The notes under the pieces are model-generated. The model was not told the origin of the DNA and did not search any database. It saw nothing but the letters and a program-made list of their open reading frames with translations. From assembly GCF_900110875.1 (NCBI RefSeq), contig NZ_FOFM01000002.1, positions 496,001 through 560,000 on the forward strand: a stretch of DNA of 64,000 bases. Direction: 5' to 3'. Source of the stretch: Pseudovibrio axinellae. GTDB lineage: Bacteria > Pseudomonadota > Alphaproteobacteria > Rhizobiales > Stappiaceae. Positions within the stretch are counted from its first letter, which is position 1, and each line of letters begins with the position of its first letter. The position numbers and the translations under genes are program-made. Below are positions 9,562-18,304 of the stretch, piece by piece.

Positions 9562-10230
9562 ATGGACACCATCCTCATCACAGGCTTCGGAGCCTATGCC
9601 AATACGCCCACCAATCCGGCAGAAAAGCCGGCATTGTCGTTGGATGGCGAAGAGATCGCCGGTGCAAGGATCGTCTCACGCATCGTCTCCGGGGCGTATT
9701 TCCGCTGCATTGAAGAAACCGTCGCCGCTATGGAAGAGCTGAAACCCAGCGCCGTCCTGATGCTCGGTGAATATGGTGGTCGCTCCATGATCACGCTGGA
9801 ACGCATCGCCCAAAACCTCAATGACTGTGCCCGATATGACGTCACCGATACGGCAGGTGTCACACTTCAGGGTGAATTGACCGCACCAGACGGACCCGTC
9901 GGCTACTACACAACCGTGCCCATAAGAGCTATGACCCAAGCCATGCGCGATGCAGGGGTGCCAACGGATATCTCTGACTCAGCCGCTACGTTCTGCTGTA
10001 ATCACCTGATGTACGGTGTCCTGCACCATATCGCAGAAAACAAGCTTTCGGTCCGGGCAGGCTGGTTGCATCTGCCTCATCTGCCAGAAGTGGCCGCGAT
10101 GATCCAAAATCTGGGAGCTCCCAGCATGTCCGTTGATACCCTGGTCAAAGGCATGCGGGCAGGAATTGAAGCGTTGCAGGAAAACTCTGAAGACCAGAAC
10201 ATCAACATCATCTCCAAAATGTTGATCTAG
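9562..10230 (+). CDS. pcp: Pyroglutamyl-peptidase I (family C15)
   Basis: 222 residues, normal for this cytoplasmic cysteine peptidase, which removes N-terminal pyroglutamate from peptides. The catalytic triad can be placed at Glu80 (ITLERIAQN), Cys146 (ATFCCNHLMYG; the second of two adjacent Cys) and His170 (GWLHLPHLPE). The N-terminal ILITGFGAYANTPTNP is typical. A GGGAG-like site lies upstream of the ATG. It is a single gene between pyrF and the putative chaperone gene. Confidence 0.9.
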   Translation: MDTILITGFGAYANTPTNPAEKPALSLDGEEIAGARIVSRIVSGAYFRCIEETVAAMEELKPSAVLMLGEYGGRSMITLERIAQNLNDCARYDVTDTAGVTLQGELTAPDGPVGYYTTVPIRAMTQAMRDAGVPTDISDSAATFCCNHLMYGVLHHIAENKLSVRAGWLHLPHLPEVAAMIQNLGAPSMSVDTLVKGMRAGIEALQENSEDQNINIISKMLI

Positions 10231-10356
10231 AGCACTTTCCAAACCACATCAGCATGGCACCCCGTGCCTGTCCTTTTGCCTGCCTCAACGGGCGAACTTA
10301 GGAGTATGTTCGCCATTTTACTGTATCATGTAGTCAAATTGATAGGATGGTTTGTC

Positions 10357-10773
10357 ATGCCCCAAATGACGCCACAAGCACTTATGGTAAAACTCGGGTT
10401 GGATGGCGAAGGCGCGCCTGTCCTTAACAAGGATGGTGGCTACTCATTGCGGGTTGATCATACAGAAATTCGTATACGGGTGTACGGTAAGCGATTGAAA
10501 ATAATGGCCTACCTGTCAGAGACAGCCCAGATACCGCAACATCTGATGGTTCAAATGCTGCTTGAAAACCATAGCGCAAAAAACAACTACACTTTCATCC
10601 CGGTGTCGCTCGGCCCTCCAGCTGTCGTGTCATGTATCGCTCTTCAGGGTCTGGACCTAGCGGAACTGAGGGCGTTTATTGCAGAATTTAAAGAGGTCGT
10701 TGGCACGTGGAAGGCAAAGTTTACCGCTGCCTCTGATCACAGGGAAACATGCGAGACACAGGAGCTGTCTTAG
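10357..10773 (+). CDS. Putative type III secretion chaperone-like protein (CesT/Tir-chaperone-type)
   Basis: The start at 10357 has AGGA 9 bases upstream; longer in-frame starts (10264, 10306) have poor sites. The 138-residue product has the pattern of class I secretion chaperones: an N-terminal helix (ALMVKLGLDG), strands (YSLRVDHTEIRIRVYG), a central LLENHSAKN-type helix start, the strand pair VSLGPPAVVSCIALQGLDL and a C-terminal amphipathic helix (AELRAFIAEFKEVVGTW). The match is by pattern only. No secretion genes or obvious effector lie beside it; neighbours are pcp and a convergent hydrolase. It could alternatively be an unrelated small alpha/beta protein. Confidence 0.5.
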   Translation: MPQMTPQALMVKLGLDGEGAPVLNKDGGYSLRVDHTEIRIRVYGKRLKIMAYLSETAQIPQHLMVQMLLENHSAKNNYTFIPVSLGPPAVVSCIALQGLDLAELRAFIAEFKEVVGTWKAKFTAASDHRETCETQELS

Positions 10774-10792
10774 ACGAAGGTCAGCGTCAACT

Positions 10793-11731
10793 TCAATGAA
10801 GCGAGTACTGTTGTGCCAGCCATGCTTGAATGTCTGAGATGACCTGATCCACCATAAAAACGCCCTCAGTGCCCTTAAAGGAATGGCCCATTTCTGGATA
10901 CTCTTTGTATGTGATGTTGTTTTTGTGCAGTGCTTTGAGCTTTGTGATTTGCTCTTCAACCGCTTTGGGAGAAACACTTTTGTCCTGTCCGCCCTGCACA
11001 ATCAAAAGGGGACTATCAATCTGGGTGAGGACTTCGAGTTGATCAAGCTTCAGCGCAATATGCCACCATTGATAACCATGAGCGCTCATGTTGAGTTCAA
11101 ATGGTTCATGAGTGGTAACGCGCTGCGCAAAGCCTTTAAATCCTTCTGATGCCTCTTTAAAAGCATCCTCCGACATATCAGTGAACTGCATGCTGTGAAG
11201 GACGTCGTCAATGAAGTGACGTCCGCCAGCATTCAACGCAATGCTGGCTGTTACAAAATCAGCTCTGGCAGCAATCATATTCGCAACAACCGCGCCCTCG
11301 CTGCCACCAAGTAAAACCACCCGCTGGTATTCCCCACCTTCTTTAAGGTGTTTGATAGCTTTAATGTAATCCGCTGTTCGTCGCTCCAGTGAGTCATATT
11401 CGATGTAATCCGCTGGACAATCGTCTCGTTCGTCAACCTGCTTCCAAACAAGGTCCGAGGTAATGCCGTACTTCTCAACTGTTAGAACATCCGCTTCGGG
11501 CAGAGCCTGAGAGAACTGTTCATTGATCAGCGCGTTGTTTGCAACGCTGTTACAATCAGAGCCTTGAATGAGAACGAGTAGGTCAGATGCTTTTGCCCCG
11601 CTTTGAGACTTCAGATAGGCAGTGATCTCACTCCCGTCTTCTCGCTGCAAATGAAGGTCGGATGCAAAAGAAGTATGCGATACGGAAAGAACCAGGCACG
11701 CAACAAAAGCTCTTATGAAACCAGATTTCAT
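10793..11731 (-). CDS. Secreted alpha/beta hydrolase
   Basis: The start is placed at 11731 (second of two adjacent ATGs, behind GAGGG); upstream codons in the frame are unlikely. The roughly 312-residue product has a signal peptide (GFIRAFVACLVLSVSHTSFAS). The hydrolase core shows the nucleophile elbow GGSEGA, an acid in LLIVQGGQDKSVSP and a catalytic His in YPEMGHSFKG. It is probably a periplasmic esterase or peptidase of the prolyl-oligopeptidase-like group; the substrate is unknown. It is convergent with the putative chaperone gene. Confidence 0.8.
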   Translation of the reverse strand: MKSGFIRAFVACLVLSVSHTSFASDLHLQREDGSEITAYLKSQSGAKASDLLVLIQGSDCNSVANNALINEQFSQALPEADVLTVEKYGITSDLVWKQVDERDDCPADYIEYDSLERRTADYIKAIKHLKEGGEYQRVVLLGGSEGAVVANMIAARADFVTASIALNAGGRHFIDDVLHSMQFTDMSEDAFKEASEGFKGFAQRVTTHEPFELNMSAHGYQWWHIALKLDQLEVLTQIDSPLLIVQGGQDKSVSPKAVEEQITKLKALHKNNITYKEYPEMGHSFKGTEGVFMVDQVISDIQAWLAQQYSLH

Positions 11732-12034
11732 CATACCCTCACTGGTAGATCTGACGGATGGCTGAAGCAGCACCAGCACGCAGCGCTTGGAACGGACGCC
11801 CAAAACGGGTTTGTGAGCTTGGATACCTTGTCAGAAATTGCGATACATCACACTAATTGAGTGCGTTTTAAGTTTCATGCATCCATAAGGCGAAATAATG
11901 ACGCGACAGAGAGAGGACTGAACCCATGTGTAAGCTTTAAGCGTTTATCAAGTGCATTGTGAAGAGAGAGCTACTCTAAATTATGATAGCAATTATGTTC
12001 CATTGCTGTGTGCCATGTTCAAGGTCATTTAATC

Positions 12035-12544
12035 ATGCCAGAAACGTCCTCCCTACCGGCTTCAACGCTGATAGCCCCGAGATCTGAGCTCAATTTCTTT
12101 CACGTAAACACCCTTAAAATAACCAGTAATCCAACCGCTTTGGATGTTTACCGTGCAATGACGAACAACCCTCCGCGCTTGCTCACCTTAGCGTTTTGGG
12201 TAAGAGACCAGATCTCTGCATCGGCAGGCATCGCAAAAATCAAGGGGTTTGGCGCACAACAAGAAACGCTGTCACCCAAGGTGGGCGACTATCTGGACTT
12301 CTTCCTTGTTGAACAGATTGATGACCGCCAACTTGCACTCACCTCCAGAGACAAGCACCTATCGGTGATGACCACCGTCAATGTCGATCCGATTACTGGG
12401 GGCGCATTGGTGCGCATCACATCCTCAGTTATCACGCACAATTGGTTCGGCACTCTTTATATGATCCCTGTTGGACCAGCTCATAAGCTCATTTCCGCAC
12501 ATATGCTCCAAAATGTAACCGCGGTTCATTCATCAAAAGGCTAA
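12035..12544 (+). CDS. DUF2867 domain protein
   Basis: 169 residues from the ATG at 12035 (an earlier in-frame ATG at 12008 is possible). The protein fits DUF2867: PRLLTLAFWVRDQIS, then VGDYLDFFLVEQIDDRQLALTSRDKH, and the C-terminal VRITSSVITHNWFGTLYMIPVGPAHKLI. This family is related to the SRPBCC-like ligand-binding proteins and often accompanies oxidoreductases, but no activity is established. It lacks a signal peptide. It is divergent from the hydrolase and convergent with rsgA. Confidence 0.8.
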   Translation: MPETSSLPASTLIAPRSELNFFHVNTLKITSNPTALDVYRAMTNNPPRLLTLAFWVRDQISASAGIAKIKGFGAQQETLSPKVGDYLDFFLVEQIDDRQLALTSRDKHLSVMTTVNVDPITGGALVRITSSVITHNWFGTLYMIPVGPAHKLISAHMLQNVTAVHSSKG

Positions 12545-12589
12545 CGGTGCCTCCTGTTTATTCTATGAGTATATGGAGCAAAGCGGCCA

Positions 12590-12630
12590 GAAGCCTCCCC
12601 AACATACAAAGTATGCCGGGAAGGTGCTTC
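12590..12630. terminator. Imperfect hairpin between DUF2867 gene and rsgA
   Basis: GAAGC and TCCC at 12590-12600 pair with GGGA and GCTTC at 12618-12630, and CATAC pairs with GTATG around the centre. It sits between two convergent genes (stops 12544 and 12718) and may end either transcript. There is no strong T run. Confidence 0.4.
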
Positions 12631-12717
12631 CTAAGTGCGTTAAGGCAGGTTTACATTAAGCAGGGCGTTCCGGGCGTATGCCAACGCAAACCTCGGCCTT
12701 AGAGACGCAGAAGAACG

Positions 12718-13758
12718 CTAGTAATCGCCTTTCATATGGCGGCTACCAGCATGTGTGCGCTTGATCATCTTGCCAAAGTCCTTTGTGCGAGCACGAGACT
12801 GCGCAACGGTCTCGCTGTTGTATTGCTCTTCCCGCTCCAGTTTCTGCCAGCGTTTTAAACGGCCAGAATCAAGCTCTCCAGATTGGATCGCTGATTGAAT
12901 GGCACATCCTGGCTCTGTACCGTGACTGCAATCAGAAAAACGGCACTTGCCTGCAAGCTCAACCAGATCCTGAAAGACTGCTGAAACACCTTCTGACGCG
13001 TCATGCAGGCGTAACGCACGCATACCCGGCGTATCCATCAACCAGCGCCCGTCGCCCACTGGGTACAGGCATCTTGATGTGGTGGTATGGCGCCCTCTTG
13101 CATCATCCTCGCGAATTCCAGCGGTCTTGGCTGAAGAACCGCTTAAACTGTTGAGAATGGTGGATTTACCAACACCAGATGAGCCAACCAGCGCGGCTGT
13201 TTGGCCAGTTTTCCACCAATCGAAAAGAGGGGTGATTTGTGTCTCGTCGCGCGTATCCAACGCGATGACTGGCAAAAGCCTGTCGATTTTCTGAACTTCG
13301 CACTCATAGGTGCGTGTATCTTCCACAAGGTCCGCTTTCGTCAGCAAAACGACGGGTTGAACTCCCGCTTGCTGCGCCAATGCTAGATATCGCTCCAGCC
13401 GCGCAACGTTGAAGTCCTTATTGCAAGAGGTTGTAATGAAAAGTACGTCCAAATTGGCGGCAATCAGTTGTGTGCGAACATCTTCTCCTGCTGCCCGCCG
13501 GCCGACTTCGGTGAGTCTGTCCAACATGCGAACAACCTGAAGGTGCTCGTCAAAGACAACCCAGTCACCAACGGCGTATTCACCGGTAGAGCCGTGATTT
13601 GTAACGCTTAAAGAGAGTTCGCCCTCATTGCTAATGCCGATTAACTGGTTTCTATGAACCTGCGTAATCCGCGCAACAGGAAAGGTTTGCAGCTCATGCT
13701 CATGAAGCTGCATCATAAAGTGAGCTGACCAACCCAGCTCATTCAATTTATGGGACAT
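12718..13758 (-). CDS. rsgA: Ribosome small subunit-dependent GTPase A
   Basis: 346 residues. This circularly permuted GTPase checks late 30S maturation. An N-terminal OB fold (about residues 20-80) precedes the G domain in the permuted order: G4 LLTKAD, then G1 GSSGVGKSTILNSL, then G3 DTPGMRAL. The C-terminal zinc module is visible as CRFSDCSHGTEPGCAI with the His and Cys ligands. ADDARGRHTTT is the switch I region. It is a single minus-strand gene. Confidence 0.95.
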   Translation of the reverse strand: MSHKLNELGWSAHFMMQLHEHELQTFPVARITQVHRNQLIGISNEGELSLSVTNHGSTGEYAVGDWVVFDEHLQVVRMLDRLTEVGRRAAGEDVRTQLIAANLDVLFITTSCNKDFNVARLERYLALAQQAGVQPVVLLTKADLVEDTRTYECEVQKIDRLLPVIALDTRDETQITPLFDWWKTGQTAALVGSSGVGKSTILNSLSGSSAKTAGIREDDARGRHTTTSRCLYPVGDGRWLMDTPGMRALRLHDASEGVSAVFQDLVELAGKCRFSDCSHGTEPGCAIQSAIQSGELDSGRLKRWQKLEREEQYNSETVAQSRARTKDFGKMIKRTHAGSRHMKGDY

Positions 13759-14002
13759 TTATTTGCCTGAAAAAGAAGATCACCAAAAGGACACCGTTGC
13801 AAACGCATACGGCCCCTAAAGTGGGTCAGGCAGGCAAGGCGTGTTGCCTACTTAAACGAACCTGCCTGAGGCACCTTTATTTCAATCATTAAACACCTCC
13901 TTTGGCTACGTTTCGGGGCATCACACTCTTGTGCAATAACAATGAGCTTATAGAGCTGTTTGGTGTTTGGCAAGCAGGATTACGATGTGGCAAATTAGCA
14001 AT

Positions 14003-14803
14003 TTAGGGGTGTGGCTTTGCCGCAAGTGCAAGGTGGATCATGCGGGCGATATCCAGAACATTTTCATCCAGCGCCTGCTCTACAATCTTGATGTCCACCG
14101 ACATATCAAAGAGCCTGCCAAGCGAGCTCGCATAAGGCGTGTGCCGATAATTGCGGCTAATGACAAAACCGCATGAGGGCCCCACTTTCAACTCACAGCT
14201 CTTCTTTTTCTTCTTAAGGCTGACAATGCAACCATGGCCCCAGTCATCGGTAAAGGGAAATACGATTTGCCCTTTCACCTTGGTGTTGAGGTACAATGAA
14301 GCGGGAACCGTTGTTGTCCCATAACAAAGGTAGGCACGGTCTAAGAGCGCTCCGTTGTAATCAGCATGGATATTCTCAAAGCCCTTCAGGTTTTCCTGGC
14401 ATTTATCATGGAGTTGTTCATGTGGCTCGTCGAAATAGACAACACCTTCTGGGCCAATGACATGAGCAATAATAGCCGTGAAGTAGCCAAGCCCGGAACC
14501 TGATTCAAAAACCGTCATGCCTTTCTTTAGAGCGGACCAATTGAAGATCTGCGCCCACAATGAGGGCTGACCCGTGTTGATGTTGGCGCCTTGAATCAGC
14601 TCCACCAACATATCTTGATAAAGGTCCTTAGGATCATCCAAAACAGCCCTACGGCCATACCCAGGTGTTGTAATAGCCACGTGCCACGGAGGAGGGAACA
14701 GGAAGTTCTCTTTGCGAATGTTGGCAAAAGCGTCTAGCAGCAAGGCGCGATTTCCACCACGCAGATTGTAACAAACTTCCTGTGCGTATGCGCGTTCAGA
14801 CAT
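14003..14803 (-). CDS. Protein-L-isoaspartate O-methyltransferase-like protein
   Basis: 266 residues. The N-terminal half resembles PCMT proteins: a helical start, FLFPPPWHVAI, LYQDMLVELIQG, and the SAM-binding motif TVFESGSGLGYFTAI in place of VLEIGTGSGYQTAV. The next strands (GVVYFDEPHEQLH, NIHADYNGAL) fit a class I methyltransferase. A lysine run (KKKKK) sits in the C-terminal part. It may methylate isoaspartyl residues or another carboxyl; the altered motif I leaves this open. It is probably monocistronic. Confidence 0.75.
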   Translation of the reverse strand: MSERAYAQEVCYNLRGGNRALLLDAFANIRKENFLFPPPWHVAITTPGYGRRAVLDDPKDLYQDMLVELIQGANINTGQPSLWAQIFNWSALKKGMTVFESGSGLGYFTAIIAHVIGPEGVVYFDEPHEQLHDKCQENLKGFENIHADYNGALLDRAYLCYGTTTVPASLYLNTKVKGQIVFPFTDDWGHGCIVSLKKKKKSCELKVGPSCGFVISRNYRHTPYASSLGRLFDMSVDIKIVEQALDENVLDIARMIHLALAAKPHP

Positions 14804-15009
14804 TGCAGAAGTGTCGCTGCCTTAGAAGAAAAGGTTCGAACTTTTAAGCGCTCTCAGAACAATTGAAGTCCAGTTGAAATGAGAGGCCAAAGTTCAACAG
14901 TGGCTTGTGTGCGGAGCGAGCTGTATTGCCAGTTGCAGCAAGAAGCATATCTCTCAGCACTCTTTGAATAGTAACACTGAGTTCCCAGTTGATGAACAGC
15001 TGGCACAGA

Positions 15010-15441
15010 TCACTCAGCCTGGGGCTTTTGATAGTTGTAAATGGCACAAAGGTTGGGTTGGCTATCAAGGTTGCTGTCAGAAACGGGGGGCGAGTCGCCT
15101 TGAAATACGTTCATGCTAAGCTCGTCAGCAGTCGGATAGCTCAAGACAATATAGCCATCTGTCGTGTTGGTCATGCAAAAGCTGTTGTCGCGGATCAGTT
15201 TTAGCTTATCTGCACCCGTAAAACGGTAAAGATGAGGGATGTCGCCCTTTACGGCCTCAATCGGTAGAACACTGCCGGTGCTCATGGTGATCGCTGTGGG
15301 AGACACCTCAATATCACCCGTAATGCTCATGGCGGTGGTGCTAAAGGCAGCCCACTTTTCGCTAGCGTTACTTTCCGCCTGTGCAATCGGTGTTGGAATA
15401 AGTGCAAAACAAAAAGCGGCGAGGACTACTATATTTTTCAC
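15010..15441 (-). CDS. Small secreted protein, first of a tandem paralogous pair
   Basis: 143 residues starting at a GTG with AAGGGA upstream. A signal peptide (NIVVLAAFCFALIPTPIAQA) suggests a periplasmic or secreted protein. The mature part has two conserved Cys (SFCMTN and NLCAIYN) and no recognised domain. It aligns along its full length with the product of 15468-15914: shared W-A-S near the start, TGDI/TGNI, P-L-F-GA-LKL, FC, GY, F-GD-PP, D-Q, C and YN. The 26-base spacer points to one operon and a duplication. Function unknown. Confidence 0.72.
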   Translation of the reverse strand: MKNIVVLAAFCFALIPTPIAQAESNASEKWAAFSTTAMSITGDIEVSPTAITMSTGSVLPIEAVKGDIPHLYRFTGADKLKLIRDNSFCMTNTTDGYIVLSYPTADELSMNVFQGDSPPVSDSNLDSQPNLCAIYNYQKPQAE

Positions 15442-15467
15442 GGTTCTGATCCCTTTCAGCAGCCTTT

Positions 15468-15914
15468 CTACGACTTGTTGTAGGTGAACGAGCCGCAGAA
15501 TCCGGCTTGCTGGTCAATGCTCTTGCCTGGTTCAGGTGGTTTGTCTCCGCCAAAAACATCAATGACAAGAAAGTTCGGCTGAGACTTGTCGATGATCATG
15601 TACCCACTATCAACGCCCTCCTCGCAGAAAACCTTGCCCTCTGACAGCTTGAGAGAGGATGCTCCGGAGAAAGAGAACAGGTTGGGTGTATATCCTTCAA
15701 CACCGGTAATTTTGAGGACGCCTGACGTACCCAGCTCCATCGTGCCGGGAGCAAGAATAATATTTCCGGTGGTCTGCTCAGCAGACAAGCTGTACGCGTG
15801 CCAGTTCTCCGGGCTGGTGATTTCCGGCTCTTGGGCGATGGAGCTGACAGGTGCTGTCATAAGGGCAGTAATGCCCAGCGCGCCAACGATATTTCGAAAT
15901 CTTGGATGCCGCAT
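15468..15914 (-). CDS. Small secreted protein, second of a tandem paralogous pair
   Basis: 148 residues from the ATG at 15914 (a TTG six bases earlier is too close to the AGAG site). An N-terminal signal peptide (IVGALGITALMTAPVSSIAQ) is followed by a mature domain with two Cys (VFCEEG, GFCGSF) at the same places as its downstream neighbour. It is predicted to be beta-rich. The gene is upstream of its paralogue and downstream of the secB terminator, so it has its own promoter. Function unknown. Confidence 0.75.
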   Translation of the reverse strand: MRHPRFRNIVGALGITALMTAPVSSIAQEPEITSPENWHAYSLSAEQTTGNIILAPGTMELGTSGVLKITGVEGYTPNLFSFSGASSLKLSEGKVFCEEGVDSGYMIIDKSQPNFLVIDVFGGDKPPEPGKSIDQQAGFCGSFTYNKS

Positions 15915-16006
15915 TGTCAAGTCTCTTGGGCCTGTAAATGGTTGTCGTGGCGAGTCTAGGTGGCGAACATAAATATCTTCCTAGATCGAAATATCGAATT
16001 GCATGC

Positions 16007-16041
16007 AAAACAAAAGCCACGCTGGAACCCAGCGTGGCTTT
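16007..16041 (-). terminator. Terminator of secB
   Basis: A perfect 13-bp stem (16013-16025 with 16029-16041) with a 3-base loop is followed on the minus strand by TTTTGTTTT. It lies 39 bases beyond the secB stop. Confidence 0.9.
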
Positions 16042-16079
16042 GTAAGAGTGTCGGCGAAAATGCCTGAAACTCGAAATTC

Positions 16080-16586
16080 TTAGTTTGGCTTTGCTTCGCC
16101 ATTTTCGCTAACAGTTGCCTGTTGAGCGGAAGATGCCTGTGCAAGGTTCTGACGGTACAGAGCTGCAAAATCGATTGGGTCCAGCAGCAGTGGAGGGAAG
16201 CCACCATTGCGTGTGGTGTCTGCAAGAATGTTGCGAGCAAACGGGAACAGCATGCGTGGGCACTCGATCAGGATGAACGGATGCATATGCTCTTGTGGAA
16301 CACCAGTAATCTGGAAAACGCCACCGTAAACGAGCTCAACAGCAAACAAAACTTGCTCAGGAGTGTTGGCTTTTGCGTTCAAAGTGATAATGACTTCAAA
16401 CTGGTCTTCGCCAATTGGGTTCGCACCAACGTTTACATTGATGTCGAGCTTTGGCTGTTCACCAGGCTGCAAAGATTTAGGAGAATTTGGGTTTTCGAAA
16501 GACAGATCCTTGATGTACTGGGCAAGGATGTTCATACCTGGAGCAGCTGCTTCGCCCTGTTCACCAGCAGTATTGGCTTCACTCAT
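16080..16586 (-). CDS. secB: Protein-export chaperone SecB
   Basis: 168 residues from the ATG at 16586 (MSEANTAG); an upstream extension in frame lacks family similarity. SecB keeps precursor proteins unfolded and hands them to SecA at the Sec translocase. Typical segments are ILAQYIKDLSFENPNSP, INVNVGANPIGEDQFEVIITLNA, AVELVYGGVFQI and the C-terminal LIECPRMLFPFARNILADTTRNGGFPPLLLDPIDF. It is divergent from regB, with a strong terminator downstream. Confidence 0.96.
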   Translation of the reverse strand: MSEANTAGEQGEAAAPGMNILAQYIKDLSFENPNSPKSLQPGEQPKLDINVNVGANPIGEDQFEVIITLNAKANTPEQVLFAVELVYGGVFQITGVPQEHMHPFILIECPRMLFPFARNILADTTRNGGFPPLLLDPIDFAALYRQNLAQASSAQQATVSENGEAKPN

Positions 16587-16817
16587 ATCGTTTTTCCCGT
16601 GTCGCAATAAAAAACACTGGTACAACTTACTGTCACTCTTAAAAGAATGTTTGCCGTACCTGCGCAACTAGATGGTGGCTAGCATGCCCCAGAAGAGGAT
16701 ACAAGACTATGCTCACATTTCAGCGGCAAAACAGCATGGTTCTGCCATATAACCCATTGGCAAGTGGATCACCTGTGATTTATGAAGGGCATCTGTGAGA
16801 TGTTGGAGCGAGAATAA

Positions 16818-18173
16818 ATGTTAAATACACAGGAAGGGCAGCCGCGACTGTTAGACCCGCAGATCAAGCTGGATACGCTTGTGCGTCTGCGCTGGCTGGC
16901 AGTGGCTGGGCAAACTGTCTCTTTGCTGGTGGTGCATTACCTTCTCAACTTCCCACTTCCTATTGGCTATGGCTATGTTCTGGTTGCTGCTTCGGCATGG
17001 CTAAACGTCATTTTGAAAATCCGTTGGCCGTCAAGTACACGTATTTCCAAAAACGCAGCAGCACTGCAGCTCGCCTACGATATCATCCAGCTCGGTGGTC
17101 TCTTCTACCTCACAGGCGGGCTGGGCAATCCGTTTTGTTTCCTCATCCTCGCACCCGTGGTGGTGTCTGCAACAGCATTGTCGTCCCGCAACACTATCCT
17201 TCTTGGTGTTTTGGCTGGCGCAATCGTCACACTGCTCACCGCCTTTCACATGCCACTGCCATGGTATGATGGCACACAGATCGACCTACCCCCGTTGTAT
17301 GTGGTGGGCGTGTGGTTCTCGCTCATGTGTTCGATGTTCTTCATGGCAACTTATTCTCTCAGGGTCGCTGAAGAGGCACGCCAGCTGTCCAATGCGCTTG
17401 CAGCAAGTGACATGGTTCTGGCGCACCAAAAGCATTTGTCGGCTCTGGATGGGCTTGCAACCGCCGCTGCGCATGAACTAGGCACACCGCTGGGCACGAT
17501 CTACCTGACAGCAAAAGAACTCTCCACCGAGTTTGAGCAGGGAGATCCACTGCGTGAAGATGCAGAACTGGTCTACTCTCAAGCCGCCCGCTGCCGTGAA
17601 ATCCTGAAAAAACTCACCAGCCTGTCCAGCGATGCAGACAAGGTATTCCAGCGCATGCCGATTTCGTTGCTGCTGGCAGATGTGTCTGAACCTCACCGCG
17701 GCCTTGGTATTGATATCAAGCTCCAGTCAGAGGGTATAGGGCCAGAGCCAATTGGCCTTCGTGACCCAGCAATCAGCTATGGTCTGGGCAATCTGCTGGA
17801 AAATGCTGTCGACTTTGCACAAAGCACGGTTCTCTTCGAGGCGAAGTGGGACGAAAAATTCGTAGAAGTCTTCATCGTGGATGATGGCCCCGGCTTTGCA
17901 CCTGACGTGCTCGCAAGAATGGGCGAGCCCTACGTTTCAAAACGGACAGCCCCGGCAATCTCTGAAGGGGAAGCCGATGAGCTGGAGTTAGAAATCGAAC
18001 GCCAGTCAGGCGGTGGCTTGGGTCTTGGGTTCTTTATTGCAAAAACACTGCTTGAACGATCTGGCGGAAGAGTTATTTTCCATAATCGAAATGCACCCGA
18101 TCACGGTGCTTTGGTTCATATCCGCTGGCCACGTGAAATCATGGATCAGGGCGGGCAGACTCCGCAGAGCTGA
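16818..18173 (+). CDS. regB: Redox-sensing histidine kinase RegB/ActS/PrrB
   Basis: 451 residues. Six hydrophobic segments (about residues 25-185) form the membrane sensor, with the quinone-sensing GGLGNPF loop at 100-106. The H-box AAAHELGTPLGTI puts the phosphorylated His at 219. The redox-active Cys of the RegB family is at about 259 (AARCREILKKL). The ATP-binding domain shows NLLENAVDFA (N box), VDDGPGFAPDV (G1) and GGGLGLGFFIAKTLL (G2). It senses the respiratory redox state and phosphorylates RegA (131 bases downstream), which controls energy-metabolism genes. It is divergent from secB. Confidence 0.95.
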   Translation: MLNTQEGQPRLLDPQIKLDTLVRLRWLAVAGQTVSLLVVHYLLNFPLPIGYGYVLVAASAWLNVILKIRWPSSTRISKNAAALQLAYDIIQLGGLFYLTGGLGNPFCFLILAPVVVSATALSSRNTILLGVLAGAIVTLLTAFHMPLPWYDGTQIDLPPLYVVGVWFSLMCSMFFMATYSLRVAEEARQLSNALAASDMVLAHQKHLSALDGLATAAAHELGTPLGTIYLTAKELSTEFEQGDPLREDAELVYSQAARCREILKKLTSLSSDADKVFQRMPISLLLADVSEPHRGLGIDIKLQSEGIGPEPIGLRDPAISYGLGNLLENAVDFAQSTVLFEAKWDEKFVEVFIVDDGPGFAPDVLARMGEPYVSKRTAPAISEGEADELELEIERQSGGGLGLGFFIAKTLLERSGGRVIFHNRNAPDHGALVHIRWPREIMDQGGQTPQS

Positions 18174-18232
18174 GAGTAAATCTCTAGGCATCCTAGTAAA
18201 ATTACTTTAGCGAAATCTGGCTATAAAAGCCC

Positions 18233-18263
18233 TTGAGAACTTCCTTTAACTGAAAAATATACT
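18233..18263 (+). promoter_or_regulatory. Possible promoter of regA
   Basis: TTGAGA at 18233-18238 and TATACT at 18258-18263 are separated by 19 bases, in the 131-base gap between regB and regA. The spacer is longer than ideal, so this is tentative. Confidence 0.35.
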
Positions 18264-18304
18264 AGAGTATCCTGTATATACCGTAGATTAATCGGACCTG
18301 GAAA

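Noticed and set aside
13759-14002. Repeated GGCAGGC/GCCTGCC pieces upstream of rsgA
   Set aside because: The repeats are short and imperfect, and do not form a convincing single hairpin or array.
14844-15068. Minus-strand 74-codon frame after the tandem secreted proteins
   Set aside because: It overlaps the end of the better supported 15010-15441 gene, and its translation shows no signal or domain.
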